12,514 bases of DNA. It comes from Planctomycetaceae bacterium (GTDB taxonomy: Bacteria; Planctomycetota; Planctomycetia; Pirellulales; Thermoguttaceae). Both the position numbers and the translations under genes were made by a program. The notes beneath the pieces were generated by a model. That model saw nothing but the letters and a program-made list of their open reading frames with translations. It was not told where the DNA came from and searched no databases. The stretch is taken from assembly GCA_031266315.1 (NCBI GenBank), contig JAISBG010000286.1, positions 1 to 12,514 on the forward strand. Reading direction: 5' to 3'. This document shows, piece by piece, positions 6,784-12,514 of this stretch (its first letter is position 1; each line of letters starts with the position of its first letter).

Positions 6784-7083
6784 GAAAATTTCACTGAAAT
6801 ATTACATAAATTCACACAATTATTTCAAATATTTCAGAGTCCTTTTTGAATAATACTCAATTTTTCAAAATCAATCCAGAGCGATTTTCATAAAATCATC
6901 TTTCCGTTTTAGGAAAGATTGTCAAAATAGATAAATTGGGAATAATAAAAAGAGCAAAATTGTATTTAGTCTCAAAACACTATTCTAAAATTGCCGTAAT
7001 ACAACGTTAAGATTGACGATTGCGCAAGTTTTCAGGGGGCTTGAACGAGCCTATATTTTTGCTATATTTCAAACTTAATGAAA
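6784..7083. other. AT-rich intergenic stretch with one perfect 8-bp hairpin
   Basis: No supported gene was seen between the family 2 repeat and the promoter region of the SIS gene. The only clear structure is ATCTTTCC-GTTTTA-GGAAAGAT (6898-6919), an 8-bp perfect stem with a 6-base loop and no U-tract on either side worth calling a terminator. A weak GGCT/AGCC stem (7038-7051) is followed by TATATTTTT on the plus strand. The function of either is unknown. Confidence 0.4.
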
Positions 7084-7112
7084 TTGACGATAATAATAAA
7101 GACGATAATAAT
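7084..7112 (+). promoter_or_regulatory. Candidate sigma70-type promoter for the SIS gene
   Basis: TTGACG (7084-7089) and AATAAT (7107-7112) are separated by 17 bases, with five of six consensus bases in each hexamer. Transcription would begin near 7120, about 77 bases before the ATG at 7197. The region is rich in AT repeats (ATAATAATAAAGACGATAATAAT), so a chance match is possible. Confidence 0.45.
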
Positions 7113-7196
7113 AGAGACTCTGATGATAAAAATGTTTAGTTTGTTCCTTTAACTTAATTCAACTATTTCCAACCAATACTTCCAACCAACCAGCCA

Positions 7197-7802
7197 ATGA
7201 AAAAGAATCATTTTCAGAATTACTTTCAAGATTACACCAATTACGTAGCGGAAAAACTCAACGCAACCGTCGTAACACTTTACGATGGAAAAGAGATTGG
7301 TCAGGATGCCGGTATTGCGGAATGGGTTTACCAATCGAAGGCGGTTCGTGACGAAAAAGACGGGATTCTATGGTTTGTCGGGAACGGAGCAAGCGCAACA
7401 ATTTCCGAACACATGGCGTTGGACGCAATGAAAGCGGGACGATTTAAAACCGGTTCTTGCAGTGAAACATCTTATTTAACGGCAATTTGTAACGATGTTT
7501 CTTCTGAAGACCTATTCAGTTTCAAATTAGACCGGCATTTTACCGCCAACGATATGTTGATTACAACAAGCAGCAGCGGTAATTCTCCCAATGTTGTCAA
7601 CGCGATTGAAACATGCCGGAAAAAAAACGGCTATATCGTAACACTTTCCGCGATGAAACCGGATAACAAAAGCCGGAAACTCGGTGATTTGAATTTTTAT
7701 GTTCCGGCGGAAACTTACGGAACGGCGGAAGTTTGTCACGGCGATTTAATGCACTGTTGGCTTGATGCATTCCTCGATGAATATGAAGGCGGACGACGAT
7801 AA
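7197..7802 (+). CDS. SIS-domain sugar-phosphate isomerase, GmhA-like
   Basis: A 201-residue single SIS domain, close to the usual length of GmhA/DiaA proteins (about 190-200). It has a helical N-terminus, the phosphate-binding FVGNGAS at 60-66, and SSSGNSPNVVNAI at 125-137, the characteristic STSGNSxNV loop. GmhA isomerises sedoheptulose 7-phosphate to heptose 7-phosphate for LPS cores; relatives act on other phosphosugars. Aligning by eye to E. coli GmhA, the zinc ligands His61, Glu65, Gln172 and His180 fall on His72, Asp76, Glu178 and His186, so a metal site is plausible but two ligands are changed. This leaves the substrate open, and GmhA itself is not proven. No Shine-Dalgarno precedes the ATG. 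No kinase, phosphatase or nucleotidyltransferase partner is adjacent. The kinase gene follows after 273 bases and is probably separate. Confidence 0.8.
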   Translation: MKKNHFQNYFQDYTNYVAEKLNATVVTLYDGKEIGQDAGIAEWVYQSKAVRDEKDGILWFVGNGASATISEHMALDAMKAGRFKTGSCSETSYLTAICNDVSSEDLFSFKLDRHFTANDMLITTSSSGNSPNVVNAIETCRKKNGYIVTLSAMKPDNKSRKLGDLNFYVPAETYGTAEVCHGDLMHCWLDAFLDEYEGGRR

Positions 7803-8075
7803 ATATTTTTCATGGTTTTTGGACTTTACTATTTTAATAAGATTGGCTAAAATTACAAAGTATGTTTTTTATCGTACAATTTTTTATGTAAAAAATAACC
7901 CATCGAAGTTTTTTGGAAAATATTCTCAAAAAATGTTTTGACCAATATTTCGGAACAGTTAAACCGAATTACCAACAAGTTCCTCAAAAAATACTTTTTC
8001 ATTTGATGAATTTGATAATTTGATAAAAAGTTCTTCCAAATCACCCCGATACCTTACCAATTAAAGGGTAATCGT
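7803..8075. other. AT-rich leader region of the sensor kinase gene with ATTTGAT repeats
   Basis: No gene was seen. The region contains ATTTGATG, ATTTGATA, ATTTGATA in near-tandem at 8001-8025, framed by ACTTTTT (7993-7999) and its reverse complement AAAAAGT (8025-8031). Such a compact repeat 45-80 bases before a start codon could be an operator or promoter region, but no clear -35/-10 pair stands out. AAAGGG at 8063-8068 lies seven bases before the kinase ATG and is a plausible ribosome binding site. No convincing terminator follows the SIS gene. Confidence 0.4.
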
Positions 8076-11000
8076 ATGTTTACACATTTTAGTTTACAAA
8101 CGAAAATATTCTTTCTCGTTTCGAGTGTTGTTATTGTGTCGTTTGTTGTTCTCACAATTATCGTTTCGAATAAAACTTTCGAAATGGCAGAAAATGACGC
8201 GTTTAATCTTGCTCAAGAAACCGCTGATAAGTACAAAAATGAAATCAAAGCGGAATTGCAAGGTGCACGGATTACCTCCGAAACGCTCGCCACCGTCTTT
8301 GAGGCGTTGAAAGACAACAACCTCACCGACCGGAAAATGATGAACGATATTCTCAGAAATACTCTTGCCAAAAAAGAATATATCACCGCTTTCTGTATTG
8401 CCTACGATCCGGACGCTTTGGACGGAAAAGATAAAGAATACGCCGGTCAAAAACCAACTTATGACGACACCGGACGTTATGCGCCTTACTGGAACAAAGC
8501 CGGTGATAAAATTGAAGTGGAACCGTTGTACGATATTGATATTGCCGATTGGTATATCATTCCAAAAACCGAAAAACATGAGTTCATCACCGATCCTTAT
8601 CCCTATCAGGTTCAGGGAAAACCCGTCATGCTCGCAAGTATGGTTTTTCCGGTTCTGCACAATGACCAGTTCATCGGTATCATCTCTTCCGATTTTGTAC
8701 TCGATAAGTTACAGGAAATGATTTCCAAAGTGAATCCGCACGGTCAGGAAGGTTATTCGTGGATTCTCTCCAACGCCGGTTCTGTTGTGGCTCACTACGA
8801 TAAATTGCATCTCGGAAAAGACCTGACTGAAATATTAGTGTACAATATGATCAATGCCGATCATTCCAAAATTTCAAAAATCATTGAACTCGCCAACAAT
8901 TACATTTCCCAAAATCCCATCAAAGATCAAAACGATAAAGAAGAGCAAGTCGAAAAATTTAATAACAGTCGGAAATTTATTGACTCGTTAAAAGAATACG
9001 CCAAAGATTTCGACATCAAAAAAATAGATTTGACCTTGCTCAACGCCGACCTTGCAGAAGCCCTGCTTAAAGCCGACCCGATTCGCGCCAATCACGCCGT
9101 CGAAGTCAAAGACGCAATCAAAAACGGTAAACCTTATATTTTAAGCAACAAAAATTTTTACACCGTTTACATGCCCATTCAATTCAGCGAAGTTACAACA
9201 CCTTGGTCGGTCGCGGTCAGTATTCCCATGAAAACAATTCTCAACAACGCTAACGCTGTCCGAAATTACGTGATTATTGTGTCGCTAAGTTCTATTTGTA
9301 TTATTGCGCTGTTGCTTTATCTCATTGCAAGAAATATTACTCGACCAATTCTTCTGCTCTCAAAAACCGCCAATATTTTGGGGCAGGGAAATTTCGATGT
9401 GGCAATTCCTGTTATCAATAGCCACGATGAAATCGGTTCTTTGTCCAAAGCGTTCAAATTCATGGCGGCAGAAATCAATACTTTAGTTAGAAAGTTACAG
9501 GATCATGCGAAAGCGTTGGAAGAAAAGAATCAATATCTGAACAGATTGAATGAGTTGAAAGACGAATTTATGGCGAATACATCGCATGAATTGCGGACAC
9601 CGATCAACGGAATTATCGGTATCGTTGAATCAATGATTGACGGCGCAACCGGTTCACTCACCCAAGAACAAAAATTCAACCTCGCTCTTGTTTCCAACAG
9701 CGGTAAACGTCTTTCCAATTTAGTCAACGATATTCTTGATTCCACAAAACTGAAAAATAAAGAAATCATTCTGCAAATCAAACCGGTTGATTTGAAAACA
9801 ATTGTTGATACTGTCATTGTTTTGTCAAAACCGTTGATTAAGGGCAAAGAACTGGTGTTGGTCAACGCGATTGATAGTTCCTTGCCGGTTGTGGACGCGG
9901 ACGAAAACAGGATTCAGCAGATTTTGTACAATTTACTCGGCAATGCGATCAAGTTTACCGACAAGGGCAAGGTTAGTGTGTCGGCAAATGTTTTAAATAA
10001 TAACAATAACAATTTGGTGGCTGTTTCTGTTACGGATATGGGAATCGGAATACCGAAGGATAAATTTGACAGAATTTTTGAATCGTTTGAACAGGTTGAC
10101 GGTTCGACGGCAAGAGAATACGGCGGAACAGGTTTGGGATTATCGATAACAAAAAAACTTGTCGAACTGCACGGAGGAACGATGAGTGTTGAGTCGAAAT
10201 TGGGCGAAGGTTCAAAATTCACGTTCACGGTGCCGTTGTCGAAAACAACACGGGAAACAATCTCCGTCGATGAAAACGCAAGATCAATTATTGACATAGA
10301 AGACTTCGCCGAAACCTCTAAATCGCCGGAAAATGCTCTGGATAAAGAAAAAGACAGCATGAATGGTATTTATGAAATTCTTGTCGTTGATGATGAACCG
10401 GTCAATATTCAAGTGTTGAAAAATATATTATCGATACGGAATTATTCGGTGTTCAGCGTGTACAACGGCATGGAGGCTCTGGAACTGATAAAGAACGGCA
10501 GAAGGTTTGATTTGATTCTGTTAGATGTGATGATGCCGAAAATGTCGGGTTATGAAGTTTGCAAAAATTTACGGGAACAATATTCCTTGTTCGATTTACC
10601 GATATTGATGTTGACGGCGAAGAATCAAGTACAAGATGTTCTTTTGGGATTTCAGTCCGGTGCGAATGATTATATTGAGAAACCGTTTGATAAGGAAGAA
10701 TTATTGGCACGAATAAAAACACATCTTGAGTTGAAACGTGCAATTCTTGCGGCACAGGCGGCAAACAAGGCAAAGAGTGAATTTATGGCGAATATGAGTC
10801 ATGAAATTCGTACGCCAATGAACGCGATTATTGGTTTAACGCATCTTTTGCTGGAAACGCCGTTGGACGAACAGCAGCAGCAATACACCAGCAACGCCCA
10901 CCGTGCAGCGCGGTCGCTTCTGGGAATTATCAACGATATTCTTGATTTCTCGAAGATGGAAACGGGTAAAATGACGTTGGAGCGTGCACCGTTTTCGTTG

Positions 11001-11969
11001 AGCGAAGTGTTGGGAGATATTGATATTATTTTCGAGGAACAAAGTACGGAAACGGGAATTAAGTTGATATTCAACCAGTCAACAGATATTCCGGCAACAC
11101 TTTTAGGCGATCATTTACGGTTACGGCAAATATTTATCAATCTGATAGGCAATTCGTTCAAATTTTCCAAACAGGGTTCGATTACCGTTACGGCAAATTT
11201 GGAGTCGGAAAAAGATGATAACGTTACATTAGCGTTTTCGGTCAAAGATACCGGAATTGGAATGTTGCCGAGTCAGGTTCAGAAACTGTTCAACGCATTT
11301 ACGCAAACAGATACTTCAATTACGCGGCAATACGGCGGTGTAGGGTTGGGATTAACGCTGACGCGGAATCTGATTAATTTGATGGGCGGTAAGATTTCGT
11401 TGGAAAGTGAGATAGGTATTGGAACGAATATTATTTTCACGTGTGTTTTCGGTTTGGATCCGAATGCCAAAAAAATTGACAAATTACCGTCCCCAAAACT
11501 AGAAACCGGCTCAGAGGCGGAGAAAAAGACGCTTATAAATGTCCCATTGCCGCACGAAAAAAAGTCGTTGGCGGGTTTTCGGGTTTTGTTGGTGGAAGAC
11601 AACAAGGTCAATGTGTTGGTGGCGAAGGCGATGTTGGAAAAAATGCAACTCAGTGTAACTGTCGCGGAAAACGGCGAGGCGGCACTTCATCAGTTGGAGG
11701 AATCGGAAAAGTTGGGAATGAATCCGGTTTTCGATTTGGTCTTTTTGGATATTCAAATGCCGATAATGGATGGATTTGAAACGATTAGACAGATTCGCAT
11801 CAATCCGCATTATGCGGGAATGGCAGTGGTGGCGTTGACGGCTCACGCCTTCGCCGAAGAAGTACAAAAATGTTTCGACAGCGGCATGAACGGACACCTC
11901 GCCAAACCAATCGACATCCACGCCCTACAAAAAGTTCTACGCCAATTTTTATTACATGAAGTCGAATAA
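8076..11969 (+). CDS. Double hybrid sensor histidine kinase (Cache-HAMP-HK-REC-HK-REC)
   Basis: A 1297-residue inner-membrane sensor. Order: membrane helix at about 10-30; a long periplasmic dCache-like domain at about 33-395 ([20 protein letters not shown]); helix 2 at about 398-418; HAMP at about 419-475; a coiled coil; kinase core 1 with TSHELRTP (His504), N-box Asn619, DMGIGIP (Asp654) and YGGTGLGL (682-689); receiver 1 at about 766-885 with Asp772/773, phospho-Asp817, Thr847 and Lys869; kinase core 2 with MSHEIRTP (His909), Asn1022, DTGIGM (Asp1058) and YGGVGLGL (1086-1093); receiver 2 at about 1168-1297 with Glu1174/Asp1175, phospho-Asp1225 and Lys1277. All key residues are intact in both kinase and receiver pairs. 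There is no HPt or DNA-binding domain, so output must pass to another protein or be regulatory. The two cores are not a recent duplication: core 1 ([11 protein letters not shown]) and core 2 (BarA-like) differ. The signal is unknown. The Cache WY and Asp of the amino-acid-binding motif are present, but the usual Arg position appears to be Ala. Confidence 0.93.
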   Translation: MFTHFSLQTKIFFLVSSVVIVSFVVLTIIVSNKTFEMAENDAFNLAQETADKYKNEIKAELQGARITSETLATVFEALKDNNLTDRKMMNDILRNTLAKKEYITAFCIAYDPDALDGKDKEYAGQKPTYDDTGRYAPYWNKAGDKIEVEPLYDIDIADWYIIPKTEKHEFITDPYPYQVQGKPVMLASMVFPVLHNDQFIGIISSDFVLDKLQEMISKVNPHGQEGYSWILSNAGSVVAHYDKLHLGKDLTEILVYNMINADHSKISKIIELANNYISQNPIKDQNDKEEQVEKFNNSRKFIDSLKEYAKDFDIKKIDLTLLNADLAEALLKADPIRANHAVEVKDAIKNGKPYILSNKNFYTVYMPIQFSEVTTPWSVAVSIPMKTILNNANAVRNYVIIVSLSSICIIALLLYLIARNITRPILLLSKTANILGQGNFDVAIPVINSHDEIGSLSKAFKFMAAEINTLVRKLQDHAKALEEKNQYLNRLNELKDEFMANTSHELRTPINGIIGIVESMIDGATGSLTQEQKFNLALVSNSGKRLSNLVNDILDSTKLKNKEIILQIKPVDLKTIVDTVIVLSKPLIKGKELVLVNAIDSSLPVVDADENRIQQILYNLLGNAIKFTDKGKVSVSANVLNNNNNNLVAVSVTDMGIGIPKDKFDRIFESFEQVDGSTAREYGGTGLGLSITKKLVELHGGTMSVESKLGEGSKFTFTVPLSKTTRETISVDENARSIIDIEDFAETSKSPENALDKEKDSMNGIYEILVVDDEPVNIQVLKNILSIRNYSVFSVYNGMEALELIKNGRRFDLILLDVMMPKMSGYEVCKNLREQYSLFDLPILMLTAKNQVQDVLLGFQSGANDYIEKPFDKEELLARIKTHLELKRAILAAQAANKAKSEFMANMSHEIRTPMNAIIGLTHLLLETPLDEQQQQYTSNAHRAARSLLGIINDILDFSKMETGKMTLERAPFSLSEVLGDIDIIFEEQSTETGIKLIFNQSTDIPATLLGDHLRLRQIFINLIGNSFKFSKQGSITVTANLESEKDDNVTLAFSVKDTGIGMLPSQVQKLFNAFTQTDTSITRQYGGVGLGLTLTRNLINLMGGKISLESEIGIGTNIIFTCVFGLDPNAKKIDKLPSPKLETGSEAEKKTLINVPLPHEKKSLAGFRVLLVEDNKVNVLVAKAMLEKMQLSVTVAENGEAALHQLEESEKLGMNPVFDLVFLDIQMPIMDGFETIRQIRINPHYAGMAVVALTAHAFAEEVQKCFDSGMNGHLAKPIDIHALQKVLRQFLLHEVE

Positions 11970-11984
11970 GTCAGGTAGGCAATT

Positions 11985-12086
11985 ATAAAGTGCAACCTTT
12001 TGCTAAAAGTCAGCAAGGTGGGCGACCTTTCGCTGAAAGGTCGCATCGGCGTACTCGCCGATTATGAATCAGATTAACGACTGCAA
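11985..12086. repeat. Family 2 repeat, right copy
   Basis: Begins 16 bases after the kinase stop codon. Read on the minus strand it aligns along its length with 6674-6783: a TTGC-GTCGTTAATCTGATTCA segment (12086-12065), a hairpin ATCGGCG-TACT-CGCCGAT (12045-12062), a hairpin with 10-bp arms GCGACCTTTC/GAAAGGTCGC (12022-12044), CCCACCT, and AAAAGGTTGCACTTTAT at the outer end. Relative to 6698-6736 the stems differ by paired changes that keep base pairing. It could act at the 3' end of the kinase transcript, but no U-tract is present. The preceding TCAGGTAGGCAATT (11971-11984) shows a further GGTAGGC like that at 6576-6582. Confidence 0.8.
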
Positions 12087-12170
12087 ACTGTGTTGCTTTT
12101 CCGTTTTGGTGTCGGATTGCCGGAAATAATTACAGAAATATTAGAATATTACAGAACGAAAATAATTTTG

Positions 12171-12413
12171 TTACAAGACATCGTTTCGCGGCAACATCAT
12201 GACTTCGCTCATTGTAACAGGAACGCTGGGGTCTTTTTTAACCTTGTTCGGTTCGTCCTTTTTCCATTTCGGAAGAGAAAAAACATTTGTTTGAGAGTGC
12301 TGTTTCGCTTTTGTCGCACAACCGGTCGAAACCAGCATCGGACAGAACAATACAACACAAAGACTAATTCCAATAAAACGTTTTTGAAGTAATGTAAAAG
12401 ACATGTTTTCCAT
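12171..12413 (-). CDS. Small putative lipoprotein, hypothetical
   Basis: 80 residues from ATG 12413; an in-frame ATG at 12404 (Met4) is an equally good start, preceded by GGAA. It has a basic N-region (LLQKRF), a hydrophobic core (IGISLCVVLFCPMLVS) and the lipobox-like STGC with Cys32, so it is probably a lipid-anchored envelope protein of about 49 mature residues. The -3 position of the lipobox is Ser rather than Leu/Val, which is less usual. The mature part is polar and lysine-rich (KWKKDEPNKVKKDPS), ending in VPVTMSEVMMLPRND. I do not recognise a family. The gene points toward the kinase (convergent) across a family 2 repeat. An overlapping plus-strand frame (12090-12392) has no protein-like features, whereas the signal peptide here favours this strand. 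Confidence 0.65.
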   Translation of the reverse strand: MENMSFTLLQKRFIGISLCVVLFCPMLVSTGCATKAKQHSQTNVFSLPKWKKDEPNKVKKDPSVPVTMSEVMMLPRNDVL

Positions 12414-12514
12414 TGAGCCGAAGTTTACGGCAAACTATTTGAATTGTGAAAAACTTACCGCGATTTGACCGTTTTGAGGCTTTGTACTTAATTAATATAC
12501 TTAATACTTTAATT

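Noticed and set aside
8094..8660. 188-codon minus-strand frame opposite the kinase N-terminus
   Set aside because: Antisense to the intact Cache domain coding sequence; no domain or start context of its own.
11970..12062. Intrinsic terminator after the kinase gene
   Set aside because: The hairpins are strong but belong to the family 2 repeat and are not followed by a run of T on the plus strand.
12090..12392. 100-codon plus-strand frame opposite the lipoprotein gene
   Set aside because: No recognisable motif. The opposite strand encodes a signal peptide with a lipobox-like cysteine, which is the better explanation.

Overview
The window (about 42% G+C by eye) is ordinary chromosomal DNA of a Gram-negative-type bacterium, most likely a member of the Planctomycetota. 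That placement is an inference. It rests on the large eukaryote-like IleRS, whose active-site and tryptophan-rich motifs resemble planctomycete enzymes as I remember them. Weak or missing Shine-Dalgarno sequences before most genes and a small lipoprotein gene are compatible with it. No tRNA, rRNA, transposase, phage gene or CRISPR array was seen.

Layout, left to right: (1) the first 284 codons of a polysaccharide flippase on the minus strand, running off the left edge; (2) a long intergenic repeat (family 1: a unique A module plus a block of GC-rich hairpins); (3) ileS, minus strand; (4) a second family 1 copy in the opposite orientation; (5) aroC (chorismate synthase), minus strand; (6) an intergenic region with a different repeat family (family 2: REP-like hairpins) and an AT-rich stretch; (7) a GmhA-like SIS-domain sugar-phosphate isomerase, plus strand; (8) a very large sensor kinase, plus strand, with the architecture Cache-HAMP-HK-REC-HK-REC; (9) another family 2 copy, inverted relative to part of the first; (10) a small lipoprotein gene, minus strand.

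The genes do not form one pathway. ileS and aroC are unlinked housekeeping genes, each in its own transcription unit and separated by repeat blocks. The flippase probably belongs to a surface-polysaccharide locus to the left. The SIS protein could supply a sugar precursor for surface glycans. The kinase is an orphan hybrid with no obvious output partner in the window.

The most distinctive content is intergenic. Two unrelated families of structured repeats fill four of the five gaps of more than 100 bases that lie between genes. Each family is present on both sides of a gene or gene pair (ileS; the SIS gene plus kinase) in inverted orientation. In family 2 the hairpin stems differ between copies by paired, compensatory base changes, which points to conserved secondary structure. 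I found no strong case for a new protein-based system.
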